NCBI GenBank assembly: GCA_036003365.1
Contig: DASYSL010000212.1
Span: forward strand, 1-36,087
Reading direction: 5' to 3'
Length of the DNA: 36,087 nt
Source: DASYSL01 sp036003365
Lineage (GTDB): Bacteria > Eisenbacteria > RBG-16-71-46 > DASYSL01
Shown: one piece after another, positions 1 to 8,645 of the stretch
Position numbering within the stretch: position 1 is the stretch's first letter
How the letters are laid out: every line of letters begins with the position of its first letter
Program-made: the position numbers and the translations under genes
Notes under the pieces: model-generated
Database searches by the model: none
What the model saw: only the letters and a program-made list of their open reading frames with translations
What the model was told of the DNA's origin: nothing

Positions 1-768
1 GACGTTGACCGCGGTCGGCCCGTCCAGGAAGACCGGCCCCGGCGTGCGCGGGATGATGTCCGATTTGTAGCGCGGCACGATTTGATAGCCCGTGCTGTAG
101 GGAGCCGAGCTGTCGAACTGCGACAGGATGCCGATGACGTCGAACGGACCGCTGGGGTCCGGTGAGCCGCACACTTCCGAATCCAGGTCGATGAACAGCG
201 TCGATGTCGCCGTGCCGTCGGTGATCATGAGCGTCGAGTTGGCGCCCGTGCACGTCGACGGCCACGTGCCGCTCGTCTTCGTCACGTTGTTGATGCGAAT
301 GAGCCGGCCTTCGTTGTACTCGGGGAACGAGTCGGGCGTGGAGACGAAGAGCGTGGCATTGAGCTGCGCGCAGGTAAGCACCAGCGGGTCGGTGGCAAAG
401 TTCCCCGTCGAGATCACCTGCAGGTTGGTGAGGTTCGTCAGCTCGGTGAGTCCGTTGAACTGCGTCACCTGGCCGCGCACCGAGACCGAGTCGCCGAGAT
501 TGAAATGGAGTCCGGCGCCGATCCCACCCGACTGGAAGAGACTCAACCCCCCCGAGTAGTCCTGAATGAACGTCTGCGTATTGAACTTCGAGTACACGCT
601 GTCGGGGCACGTGACGATGCCCGACACGTCGAACCACAACCCGTTGCGGTTGGGAATGACGCTCGACGTGTTCTTGTGCAGATCGCTGATCGGAACGATG
701 GCGGCGAAGGCAGGCGAAGCGAGAGCGAGCAAAGTGGCGACAAGGAGCAGAGCGCGGGGGCGAGCCAC
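1..768 (-). CDS. Secreted OB-fold protein, 3' end cut by window edge
   Basis: The open frame begins at a GTG (768-766) preceded by a good Shine-Dalgarno sequence (GGAGGAATC) and runs without a stop to position 1, giving 256 codons of an incomplete protein. The first 22 residues are a clear Sec signal peptide (basic start, Leu/Ala core, ending SPAFA). The mature part looks like a beta-rich OB-fold domain of the YhcR/DUF5689 kind: an SGIV strand near residue 50, an FIQDYSGGL strand near 73, and a VRGQVTQFNGLTEL motif near 100. The same motif occurs in the next gene upstream (934-2979), so the two are paralogues in tandem. Such domains often sit in large exported proteins or nucleases, but the visible part shows no catalytic domain. 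Function is unknown; export is well supported. Confidence 0.8.
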   Translation of the reverse strand, partial: MARPRALLLVATLLALASPAFAAIVPISDLHKNTSSVIPNRNGLWFDVSGIVTCPDSVYSKFNTQTFIQDYSGGLSLFQSGGIGAGLHFNLGDSVSVRGQVTQFNGLTELTNLTNLQVISTGNFATDPLVLTCAQLNATLFVSTPDSFPEYNEGRLIRINNVTKTSGTWPSTCTGANSTLMITDGTATSTLFIDLDSEVCGSPDPSGPFDVIGILSQFDSSAPYSTGYQIVPRYKSDIIPRTPGPVFLDGPTAVNV

Positions 769-792
769 GAGATTCCTCCGGGGGAGAGTCGG

Positions 793-877
793 GGGAAAAG
801 AGAAACCGGGCGACCGACAGAGGGGGCAGCCTGCGGAGGGACCGCCCCGAAGCCCTGTGGACGGTGGAGTCGCCCGG
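793..877 (-). terminator. Nested hairpin with T-rich tail between two paralogous genes
   Basis: On the minus strand a perfect 9-base stem (CCGGGCGAC at 877-869 with GTCGCCCGG at 814-806) encloses 54 bases that can themselves form shorter nested stems, including GGGGC with GCCCC and ACAG with CTGT. It is followed at once by TTTCTCTTTT. It lies downstream of the 934-2979 gene and upstream of the 768 start, so it could terminate the first transcript, or act as a structured leader or attenuator for the second. The apex is longer than in a classic intrinsic terminator. Confidence 0.45.
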
Positions 878-933
878 TCCTAGCTTCGTTCAAATGTCTC
901 TTCGAGCCGTCACCATTACGGCTCAGCGCCTGG

Positions 934-2979
934 TCAGTTTGCCACGACCACCTTGGTCAGGGCAACCTCGTTTCCTAACCTCAACTGGGCGAAGTAGATA
1001 CCCGAGGAGACCCGGCGTCCCGCCGAGTCCGTCCCGCGCCACTGCACCGAGTTGGGTCCGGCCGCGAGCTCCTTGCCCCACATGAGCGTGTTCACCAAGC
1101 GCCCGCGAATGTCGTAGAGCGCGAGCGTCGGCGTGCCCTTGGTCGGCATGTTGATCGAGAACTGCATGGCGCCGCGTGACAGCGTCATCGGATTCGTGCC
1201 CGACGCCGCGAGCGCCAGCTTGCCATGCGCGCCGTCGGCCGAAGTGACCGCACCCGAGACGAAGTCCGAATCCATGCGCGGCTCGACCTTGAGCACGTCG
1301 AACGAGATCTCGACCGGGCCCGTGACCGAGGAGTACGTATTGCCCGCCTTGGGATCGACGGTGTAGATGCCGAAGCCACGCGCACCGAAGTGGACCGTGT
1401 CGCCACAGGTCGGATCCGTGAAGCACGGCCCGCCGCGCGACCCCAGCCACTCGCCGAAGCCGACGTCCTCGTCCTTGACGCCGATGTCGTGGATGCGCAG
1501 CAGCACGCCTTCGTATGGCTCACGCGTGCCGCCCGCAATCGTCGTGTCGTTGAGCGCGGCCAGGCCGGTCGCCGGAACGTCGATCGGCGCCGGCACCGCG
1601 GCGGTGCCGTTCTTGCGCTCGAAGATGGCGCCCGAGAACTCGGTCTCGTCGAAGAACTCGGTCGGGAAGCCGACGACCGTGACATCGTCCCCGATCACCA
1701 TCGGAGTGGCCGGCGAGAACAGCTTCACACCCGAGCGCAGACCGCCCGCAGGATCTTCGAGCCACACGAGCGTGCCCAGGTGCGCCGTCACGACCGCACG
1801 CACCGTGACCTTCTGGTTGAGGTACTGCGTCGTGTCACTGCCGCCCGGACCGTTGAAAGGATGAGCGGAGTTCTGCACGGAGGCGATGGTGATGAGGCCG
1901 GCGACGAACGAGCTGCCCTGCGTCGTGGCCATGGGAACGTTCAGACTCGACTGCACGCCCGAGACGATCAGCGACTCGGGCTCACCCGGCGTCATCGGGT
2001 CCGAGGCGCAGTAGAGATCGACGATCTGCATGACTCCCGAGTTGGGATCGGGCAGGAGTCTCGCCGAATCGATGGCCTTTCCCGTGGCGCGCGCATAGTT
2101 CGCCAGGTTCTCGGCCGACGCCTGGTTTAGGCCACGATCGAAGACGGCGCGGATCGAGTCTGCCGAGATCGCGAAGGCATTGAGCAGCGAAGGTGGCGTG
2201 GACACCGAGATGTCGGCGCCATCGCGAACTTGGAGGCGGTACGTCAGGCTGTTGAACGGCGGGTTGGCGAATTGCGCGTAGATCCCCTGCAAGAGGGGCG
2301 CGACCTGGCCGACGCTCGGACTGCCGATGTTCGGATTGGCCAGAGTGGTCATGTCTACGAGGACCGAGTCGGTCGGATTGGCGCCCGTATTGTCCACGCC
2401 CTGCCAAAGAGTGGAGCTGACCACTCTCGCGCATCGGATCTGATGGTTCATCTTGAGGAACATGCCTTCGTACTGCTCCGCCAAGATCGACGTCCCCGAG
2501 ATGTCCGAGGTCTGTACGGTCGTCGGGCCCGGAATTCCGGGGTTGCCGAGATTGTGCTCGATACGCAGCGAGTCGCCGAACGAAGCGCCGTTCATCGAGA
2601 CGAGCTCGGTGAGGCCGTTGAACTCGGTCGGGCGGCCGGTGACGCGCACCTTCTGGCCACGGACCAGGCCGGAGTCGGCATACGAGTTGTGTGAGCCGGT
2701 GAAGACGTCGAGGCCGCGGTACTGAGCCGCGAGCGTGAAGTCCTCGATGTAGAAGCCCAGACCCGTGGGCTTGGTATCGGCTCCCGTGACCACGCCGGCA
2801 ATGCGCAGCGTGTCAGGAGTGGTGCCGGAAGTGATGAGGGTGTCCCACATCACGCTCGACGTGTCCTGAAGATCACGGACCGTACAGTCGATGATGTCCG
2901 CCTTCGCCGTTCCGACCAGGGCCGGGAGGGCGAACGCGGCGAAAAGAGCGACGAGAATCCAGGCGGAGCGAAAACGCAT
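934..2979 (-). CDS. Secreted multidomain OB-fold / Ig-like protein with type IX-like C-terminal domain
   Basis: 681 residues. The ATG at 2979 is chosen because it has a strong ribosome site (TTGGAGGT) and opens a signal peptide (MRFRSAWILVALF, ending near TAKA); an in-frame start 30 codons upstream would bury the signal peptide. Domains in order: an OB-fold-like domain with a PTEFNGLTEL motif (about residues 45-210), an SbsA/Big_5-type Ig-like domain (about 270-360, pattern ADSIRAVFDRGLNQASAEN), a second OB-fold-like domain (about 380-470), a linker, and a C-terminal FlgD-like/type IX sorting-like domain (about 600-681) with LYDIRGRLV, SGIYFAQL and a final TKVVVAN. The protein is probably exported and surface-attached or released. 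It has its own promoter at 3120-3148. No catalytic residues are recognised. Confidence 0.85.
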   Translation of the reverse strand: MRFRSAWILVALFAAFALPALVGTAKADIIDCTVRDLQDTSSVMWDTLITSGTTPDTLRIAGVVTGADTKPTGLGFYIEDFTLAAQYRGLDVFTGSHNSYADSGLVRGQKVRVTGRPTEFNGLTELVSMNGASFGDSLRIEHNLGNPGIPGPTTVQTSDISGTSILAEQYEGMFLKMNHQIRCARVVSSTLWQGVDNTGANPTDSVLVDMTTLANPNIGSPSVGQVAPLLQGIYAQFANPPFNSLTYRLQVRDGADISVSTPPSLLNAFAISADSIRAVFDRGLNQASAENLANYARATGKAIDSARLLPDPNSGVMQIVDLYCASDPMTPGEPESLIVSGVQSSLNVPMATTQGSSFVAGLITIASVQNSAHPFNGPGGSDTTQYLNQKVTVRAVVTAHLGTLVWLEDPAGGLRSGVKLFSPATPMVIGDDVTVVGFPTEFFDETEFSGAIFERKNGTAAVPAPIDVPATGLAALNDTTIAGGTREPYEGVLLRIHDIGVKDEDVGFGEWLGSRGGPCFTDPTCGDTVHFGARGFGIYTVDPKAGNTYSSVTGPVEISFDVLKVEPRMDSDFVSGAVTSADGAHGKLALAASGTNPMTLSRGAMQFSINMPTKGTPTLALYDIRGRLVNTLMWGKELAAGPNSVQWRGTDSAGRRVSSGIYFAQLRLGNEVALTKVVVAN

Positions 2980-3119
2980 GCAGACCTCCAAGGAGCGAGG
3001 TGTGGAGTGCGGGGGTGTGGCGCCATCCTCCCTGGGTCGGGCCCCGTGGCGTGCGCCGGTTCCATGCACTTCGTTGTGGGGGAAGAGTGCTGCGCTAAAT
3101 CAAGACTTGAACCGGGGTT

Positions 3120-3148
3120 AGGCTAATCTTCAGACCCTGGCCTGTCAA
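3120..3148 (-). promoter_or_regulatory. Sigma70-type promoter for the 934-2979 gene
   Basis: On the minus strand TTGACA (3148-3143) and TAGCCT (3125-3120) are separated by exactly 17 bases. The start codon at 2979 is about 130 bases downstream of the expected transcription start, leaving a fairly long leader. The same geometry with a TAG-type -10 recurs at 11473-11501 and 16379-16407. Confidence 0.6.
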
Positions 3149-3167
3149 GCAAATTCACCCCTGGGGC

Positions 3168-4595
3168 TCACATCCCGAAGAGGTCGAACACCTTGCGCAG
3201 CTCGATCGCCGCGTGGCCGGTGTGGCCGCCGAAGGAGCCGTTCATCTGACGCAGCGGGAAGGGCAGGAACACGATCCTCCCCGCGCCAAAGGGCCGGCTG
3301 ATCGCGATGTCCCAGTTGTCCACGTGCAGGGTGTCCAGCGTGCCCGGAGGTGCGACGTACATCGCGTCCGCCTCGTTGGCCAGAATGAAGGTTTCGACGC
3401 CGGCCGCGATGGTCGACGAGGCGAGCGTGTCGAAAGGTGCCTGCGCGCCCAGCAGGAGCTGCGTCGTCGAGATGGTGAAATTCGTGGTCTGGGACTTGAG
3501 GTTCACGTGGAATCCGTCCACTCCCAGAACGTCCTGCGCGAACGCCTGGTCCAGCGCCGCGTTCGTGCCCACGAAACGGGTGCTGGTGAGGAAGAGGTGT
3601 CCCCCACCGGACACGTAATCGTGAATCGGCGGACCCGACATCTGAAGAATGGGGCTCAGGCTCGGATTGGTTTCCGAATACCAGAACACGTTGGGAAAGA
3701 GCTTGAACGTCTCACGCACGTCGGCGGGCGTGTGAAACGGATTACGCAGGTTGAGGTCGATGATCGTGTAGTTGCCGGCCCCGAGCCTCGCGCTGAGCTC
3801 GCCGCGATAGAACTGGTCGGCGGTCGATGCGCCGGCCACGTTGGGCGGCATGTCGTCGACCAAGAGCGTCGTGCCCACCACAGGCGTCACTGCCCACGAG
3901 AAGGAATCGGGCAGGCTCATGCGGCCGCCGTCGTCGATGGCGGTGATGTAAGCGGTGCGCGTGCGCGACTCGACGACCCCCTGCGCGTTCTGGAAATCAG
4001 GCGTGGTGAACGTGAAGGTCGTGCCCGAAACCAGGTGCGCCTGGTTCTCCGCGCCGTCGAGCCAGATCCGGTACATGGCGTGATTGATGTCGCCGTCAGG
4101 ATCGCTGGCACGCCAGCCGAAGCTCGTCACCGGCAGCGTGGTGTCGGGCGGCGTGAGATTGAAGTGCACGCTGGGGGCCGCGTTCACGAACTGGAAGTCC
4201 TCGCGCGCGGGCGTCGGGTCGGGCTGGCCATCGTTGTCGATGGCGCGGACCACGAAGGTGGGCGCCACGACGCTGTCGGGCGCGTAGAGCGTGAACAAGG
4301 AGTCGCGCGCCGTGGTCGGCACCCACACGTTCGAGTCGTAGCCGGCAGGCTGAGAGCCGGGCGGGTAGATCCACTTGAACTCGAAGTGCGAAACCGAGCC
4401 GTCGGGATCCTGGCCGTCCCAGAACACGCGCACCGTGTGCGACACGCTGTCGACAGGGCCGTTCACCCAGATCGTGGTCTCGGGCGGACGATCGGGCCCG
4501 AGCTGCCCGCTGACCTTGGCGCAGCCGGCGGCCAGCGCGTAGAGCGCGAGCGCGGCGACGAGGGAAGCGCCGATCACAGAGCGGCGGCCGAGCAT
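3168..4595 (-). CDS. Lipoprotein with FN3-like domain and DUF4350/GATase-like C-terminal region
   Basis: 475 residues, the last gene of the five-gene envelope operon. The ATG (4595-4593) shares its A with the TGA of the preceding gene (TGATG), so translation is probably coupled. The N-terminus is a lipoprotein signal with lipobox LAAGC and lipidated Cys25. Next comes a fibronectin-III-like segment (about 35-130, with DGQDPDGSVSHFEFKW), a second such segment (about 130-235), and a C-terminal alpha/beta region starting at TLLVDDMPP. The last contains a GGGHLFLTS strand-loop of the kind seen in DUF4350/glutamine-amidotransferase-like folds. No catalytic triad is evident. It is predicted to sit on the outer membrane. 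The exact role is unknown, and its context ties it to the receptor and barrel encoded upstream. Confidence 0.8.
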   Translation of the reverse strand: MLGRRSVIGASLVAALALYALAAGCAKVSGQLGPDRPPETTIWVNGPVDSVSHTVRVFWDGQDPDGSVSHFEFKWIYPPGSQPAGYDSNVWVPTTARDSLFTLYAPDSVVAPTFVVRAIDNDGQPDPTPAREDFQFVNAAPSVHFNLTPPDTTLPVTSFGWRASDPDGDINHAMYRIWLDGAENQAHLVSGTTFTFTTPDFQNAQGVVESRTRTAYITAIDDGGRMSLPDSFSWAVTPVVGTTLLVDDMPPNVAGASTADQFYRGELSARLGAGNYTIIDLNLRNPFHTPADVRETFKLFPNVFWYSETNPSLSPILQMSGPPIHDYVSGGGHLFLTSTRFVGTNAALDQAFAQDVLGVDGFHVNLKSQTTNFTISTTQLLLGAQAPFDTLASSTIAAGVETFILANEADAMYVAPPGTLDTLHVDNWDIAISRPFGAGRIVFLPFPLRQMNGSFGGHTGHAAIELRKVFDLFGM

Positions 4596-6562
4596 CAGAA
4601 GCCCTCCCGATCCGATTTCAAGACCAGGAACTTGCCGCGCTGCACCTTGCCCGAATCGAGATCGCGCACGGCGTAGAGATAGATGCCGCTGGCCACCGCC
4701 TGGCCTTCCTTGGAGATGAGGTTCCAGGCGAATGACGCGCCCGAGAGCGTGGGCGGCGGCACGTCGAGCTCACGCCTCGGGTCGTAGACGCCGCGCGCGT
4801 TGGTGCCGTTGTAGCTCGCGCCGTCGAAATCGGTCTCGTACACGAGGTCGCCGGCCAGGGTGAAGATCGCCAGGTGCGCGCGCGGCGGCATGTTGCCGAA
4901 CCATAGGTAGTGGTCGCGCACCAGCGAGCCCGCGTCCCACTGCGCTTCCACCTTGTACGGATTGGGGAACACGCTCACGCCCCGCCCCGCCACCTGCGCC
5001 GGCGCGGGACCCGGAATTCCGAGATCCTTGTTCTGCGTGATGCCGCTCTCCAGGCTCTCGATCTGCTGGTCCCCGGTGTCGTACGAGGTCACGGCGGCGA
5101 AGTACTTGAAGCCATCGCGCAGTCCATGGATCACGTAGTGATAATTCACCGTGTCGCCGTCGATGACCTGAGGGGTGGGCAGCCGGATGGCCGAGAAGCC
5201 GGTGTTGAAGCCGGTCGTGTCCACCACGTCGAACTGCGCGACACGGTTCAGCGCGTTGCGGTCGGTTCCCACATAGACGCGGTAACCCTCGAAGTCCTTC
5301 CCGCCGGGCTGCGGACTCGTCTTGTCGACCGTCGACTCGGGGCTCGACTCCCAGAACACTTCCATCTGGTTCTCGCTGGTCACCAGATGGATCACGGGCG
5401 AGGGCGGCGGCGTCGGAACGACGTAGTTGAAATTGAACGCCAACTGGGCGAAATCGCCGGCTTTGAGCAGATCCTCGTAGGTGTCGCCGCCCACGTAGGC
5501 AAAGTCCACTTGCACGTGCGCCACCGTCGTGTCCTCGAACGAGGGCGAGGGCAGGATCTGGAACGGGCCGGTGCCCAAGAGCTCGACCGGATCGTTGGCG
5601 CCCTGGAGAGGCGGGAGGCTGTCGGCCGGTGTCTGCCACGGGCTCGAGAGCAGCGCGAACTTCTCGAAGTCCTGGTCACGCGTGTCGTCGCCGGGCGAGA
5701 AGTTCCACAAGTGCACGCCCACGATCTTGTTGGCCACGGTGTCGGGATGGACGCCCAGGAGCTGGATGCCGACCCACGGCGGCACGACCTGCTCATGACA
5801 AGCGGTGACATTCTCGCAGTAGTGCTCGGCGAGCAGCCTGCGCCCGGCGTCCCACATGAGCTCCTTCTTGCCATACCAGCCGCCCAGCGAGCCGCCGCCG
5901 GTGGCCGTGGGCGGCCACGTGCTGTAGCTGTTCTTGGGACCGCTCGCCATCTCCGCGTAGATGCCGACGTAGACCGAATCCAGGAGGTTGAGCGTGCCGC
6001 GCAGCGTCAGGTGCGCGAACACGATGTCCGCGAACGAGGCGAACGACCAGTTGTACATCTCCTGCTTCACCTCGACGCCGAGCGGCAAATGGGTCTCGGG
6101 GTCGAGACGCGGCGTGCGGCCAGGATTGTCGCCGTACGTAGACACGAAATCCTGTTCGGAGACCGCGTTGGCGTTGAAGAATCGGCTCCGGGGCAAGGTG
6201 GAGCGCTCGGTGATCACCGAGGTCGGCGCCCACTCCGTGCTCGACGGTCCGCCCTGCCCCTGCAGCGCGTCCTGCGCGCCCGTGGTCACCCGCTGAAACG
6301 CCGTCCCCGTGGTGGTGATGATCCGGGCCGCGCCGACCCACAAGCCCGCGCGCACCATGTGCTCGTAGCCGGTGCCGAGCGGGAACTCGAACGACGGTGC
6401 CCGCGAGATGAAGTCGTTGCCGAAGAAGCCGTAATTGGACGTGGTAAGGCCGATGCGGTTGTTGTCGGTCGAGCGCGTCGAGAACGGCGCCGTCTGCGCC
6501 GCCGCGGTCGCGGGCAGAATGACGAGCGCGAGCAGCGTGAGAACCGCGCGGGCGCGGCTCAA
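4595..6562 (-). CDS. Secreted protein with FN3 and FlgD-like C-terminal domain
   Basis: 655 residues. The start is a TTG at 6562 that overlaps the TGA of the preceding gene (TTGA); no ATG or GTG offers a better opening for the signal peptide, which ends near TAAAQ. The N-terminal part carries NRIGLTTSNYGFFGND and then AGLWVGA, a conserved-looking block in a secreted-protein family whose function I do not know. A fibronectin-III domain (about 390-520, with DFEGYRVYVGT and FKYFAAVTSYD) follows. The C-terminal domain (about 545-655) has NPYKVEAQWD, LAIFTLAGDLVYE and ASGIYLYAV, the FlgD-like/type IX-like fold used for surface delivery. It is fourth in the operon. Probable role: an exported surface component working with the PorV-like protein and receptor. 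Substrate unknown. Confidence 0.82.
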   Translation of the reverse strand: MSRARAVLTLLALVILPATAAAQTAPFSTRSTDNNRIGLTTSNYGFFGNDFISRAPSFEFPLGTGYEHMVRAGLWVGAARIITTTGTAFQRVTTGAQDALQGQGGPSSTEWAPTSVITERSTLPRSRFFNANAVSEQDFVSTYGDNPGRTPRLDPETHLPLGVEVKQEMYNWSFASFADIVFAHLTLRGTLNLLDSVYVGIYAEMASGPKNSYSTWPPTATGGGSLGGWYGKKELMWDAGRRLLAEHYCENVTACHEQVVPPWVGIQLLGVHPDTVANKIVGVHLWNFSPGDDTRDQDFEKFALLSSPWQTPADSLPPLQGANDPVELLGTGPFQILPSPSFEDTTVAHVQVDFAYVGGDTYEDLLKAGDFAQLAFNFNYVVPTPPPSPVIHLVTSENQMEVFWESSPESTVDKTSPQPGGKDFEGYRVYVGTDRNALNRVAQFDVVDTTGFNTGFSAIRLPTPQVIDGDTVNYHYVIHGLRDGFKYFAAVTSYDTGDQQIESLESGITQNKDLGIPGPAPAQVAGRGVSVFPNPYKVEAQWDAGSLVRDHYLWFGNMPPRAHLAIFTLAGDLVYETDFDGASYNGTNARGVYDPRRELDVPPPTLSGASFAWNLISKEGQAVASGIYLYAVRDLDSGKVQRGKFLVLKSDREGF

Positions 6563-7653
6563 TGGCGCCTCTCGAAGCGCAGCGCCGCATGCAACGGCGG
6601 GTCGGCGGCGTAGACCATGGTGTCGAGCACGGCCACGGCCACCGGCAGCTGGAGGATCGGCGCACCCACCGGCTTGCCGGTGTTCACGAGCTGCGTGAAA
6701 TCGGCCGAGCCGCCGTTGTCGGCGTAGCGCAGCACACGCCCCGACGCACGATCGGCGATGTAGATGTTGCCATCGTCATCCACGGTCACGCCATAAGGAT
6801 CCTGGAAGCGCAGCCCGCTCTGCGTGCCGTCGAACTGGTAGATCCCGTGCGAGAGCGAGTCGGTCTCGATGGCGAGCTTCTGCACCGCCTGCTTCTCGCC
6901 GTCGGTCACCCACAGGAACGGATTCGACTTGGGCCCCCACGCCAGGCCCTTGTTGTGCGAAACGAAACCGGTCCCCGAGCCCTCGAGCACCGTCCAGCTG
7001 CCATCGCGGCCGTAGCCGTTCGACTCCTTGTAGCGCCAGATGCCGTCGCGGAAGCGCAGCGTGTGGCGCCCGGTTTCGTCGGGCTCGGAGACGCGGAACG
7101 TGCCCGACACGTAGACCGTGCGGTCGTCGGAAGCGGCGATGCCGCGCACCTCGGCCCAGTTCGAATCGGAGAAGGTCGTGAGCGCGGTTGACGTGCCGAT
7201 CTGGTAGACCAGGATCTTGGGCGCGAGATTGGGCTGCGTGTAGCGCTGGCAGGTGTCGCCGGCGTCGAGCACGAAGAGGCGTCCTCCGCCCTCGGCCATG
7301 TGCTGCGGCCGCCACAGGCCGTCGAAGTGGATGCTGAGCGGCGGCTGCCCGGGCGCCGGAAAGATGGGATAGAGCGCGAGGGTGCCGCCGGGCAGGCTGC
7401 GCCCGGGCGCGTCGCAGCTCGGGAAGGTGTCCGGGTCGGCGCCGTAGGCGACCAGGAGCTGCGTGCCCGAGCTGCGCGTGATGAGCACGTCGGTCAGGTT
7501 GCCGGCCACGCCCGAGAGCGAGCCCGTGTAGATGTACTCGTCCTTGGCCGGCACGAGGCCGCCCGTCGACTGCGCCGGCAAGGTGAACTTGGAGCCGCAG
7601 CCCGCGGCCAAGACCACCGCAGCCAGCAAGGCGAGAGAGCGCGCGCGTCGCAT
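6559..7653 (-). CDS. NHL-repeat beta-propeller lipoprotein
   Basis: 364 residues. The ATG at 7653 overlaps the upstream TGA (TGATG) and begins a lipoprotein signal with lipobox LAAGC, Cys19; a longer in-frame opening exists upstream but lies inside the preceding gene and lacks a signal. The mature protein has propeller-blade sequences, best seen near the C-terminus: DPYGVTVDDDGNIYIADRAS followed by RVLRYADNG, the NHL signature. Earlier blades include GGRLFVLDAGD and WVTDGEKQAVQKL. NHL propellers in envelope proteins usually bind proteins or sugars and lack catalysis. It is third in the operon, so it may be the surface ligand-binding partner of the TonB-dependent receptor, in the position a SusD-type protein would take. 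That role is inference. Confidence 0.82.
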   Translation of the reverse strand: MRRARSLALLAAVVLAAGCGSKFTLPAQSTGGLVPAKDEYIYTGSLSGVAGNLTDVLITRSSGTQLLVAYGADPDTFPSCDAPGRSLPGGTLALYPIFPAPGQPPLSIHFDGLWRPQHMAEGGGRLFVLDAGDTCQRYTQPNLAPKILVYQIGTSTALTTFSDSNWAEVRGIAASDDRTVYVSGTFRVSEPDETGRHTLRFRDGIWRYKESNGYGRDGSWTVLEGSGTGFVSHNKGLAWGPKSNPFLWVTDGEKQAVQKLAIETDSLSHGIYQFDGTQSGLRFQDPYGVTVDDDGNIYIADRASGRVLRYADNGGSADFTQLVNTGKPVGAPILQLPVAVAVLDTMVYAADPPLHAALRFERRH

Positions 7654-8645
7654 CAGAAGCGCACTCCCAGGCTCAGGCGGTGGATGGCGCCGAGCTGCCC
7701 GCCGTCGGTGTAGGCGTAGTCGACCGTGCCGCGCAGCGTGCTGATGTCCCCCACCACGCCGGCGCCCGCCGACCATTTGATCTCGTCGGCGTTCAGATTG
7801 TAGCCGGCGCGCAAAGACAGCGTGCGCGCAAACGTGGTCTCGATCCCGCCCTTCAGCTCCTGCTCGTTGTCGGCGGGCTGCGAGACCTCGAGCGAGGTGG
7901 TCAAGCGCACGTCGTGCGTCTCGTACGGCTCCATGGCGACGCCGTAGCGGAACTGCGTCGGCGGATTGAACGAGTCGTAGGCGCGGGTGCCGAGCCCGTT
8001 GGCCGAGTAGAAGTCGCCGCTCGGCTTGAAGTCGGGGCCGAAGTTGGCGAGCGTCACGCCCACGCGCAAGCTGCCGAGCCCGATGTAGTAGATCGAGCCC
8101 ACGTCGACGAGCCAGTTGTTGATCGTCGTCCCGCCGACCTCGAGCCCGAGATTCTCGTGCACGAACTTGCCGGTGAAGCCGATGAGCAGCTTGTCGGTGA
8201 AGCGGCGTGCGTACGACAGCCCGCCCACGAAGTCGGTGTACTGGAAGGTGCGGCCGGTGCCGTAGGGATGCAGCTCGTCGGTCTCGTCGAGGTCGGTGCG
8301 CAGAGACGCGAGCTGGATGCCGAACGAGCCGCCGAGCTTCTGCACCGGCAGCACCGCGGCCACGAAGTCGTAGTTCACGTCGGCCGGCCAGTCGGTGTGG
8401 CTGGCGGTGACTTCCTTGCGCTGCAGGCCGGCGAGCCCGGCGGGATTCCAGTAGATGGTCGAGGGATCGTTGGCCACCGCCACGAAGGCCTCGCCCATGC
8501 CCACGGGCCGCGCCCCCACGCCGATCTTGAGGAAGGTTCCGGCCGAGGTCCCGACGCGCTGGCCGCCGAGCGAGGTCTGCGCGTCTGCCCTTGCGCCGGC
8601 GACAAGCGCGAGCGCGAGCACGAGCGGGACGAGTCTAGAAGTCAT
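7653..8645 (-). CDS. PorV/UPF0164-family outer-membrane beta-barrel protein
   Basis: 330 residues, signal peptide ending near residues 20-22. The start of the mature protein is typical of the PorV/PorQ (UPF0164) family: SAGTFLKIGVGARPVGMGEA followed by FVAVANDPSTIYWNPAGLA. The rest is alternating strands with a terminal aromatic (LSLGVRF), as expected for an outer-membrane barrel. In type IX secretion PorV shuttles cargo carrying a C-terminal domain to the PorU attachment complex; other members are uncharacterised. The ATG lies 11 bases inside the receptor gene, so the two are coupled. The next genes encode proteins with FlgD/type IX-like tails, which supports a role in surface delivery of those products. 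Confidence 0.85.
   Translation of the reverse strand: MTSRLVPLVLALALVAGARADAQTSLGGQRVGTSAGTFLKIGVGARPVGMGEAFVAVANDPSTIYWNPAGLAGLQRKEVTASHTDWPADVNYDFVAAVLPVQKLGGSFGIQLASLRTDLDETDELHPYGTGRTFQYTDFVGGLSYARRFTDKLLIGFTGKFVHENLGLEVGGTTINNWLVDVGSIYYIGLGSLRVGVTLANFGPDFKPSGDFYSANGLGTRAYDSFNPPTQFRYGVAMEPYETHDVRLTTSLEVSQPADNEQELKGGIETTFARTLSLRAGYNLNADEIKWSAGAGVVGDISTLRGTVDYAYTDGGQLGAIHRLSLGVRF

Noticed and set aside
4910..6613. Long open frame on the plus strand opposite the FN3/FlgD gene
   Set aside because: Arg/His/Gly-rich translation without domains; mirror of GC-biased third positions of the real minus-strand gene.
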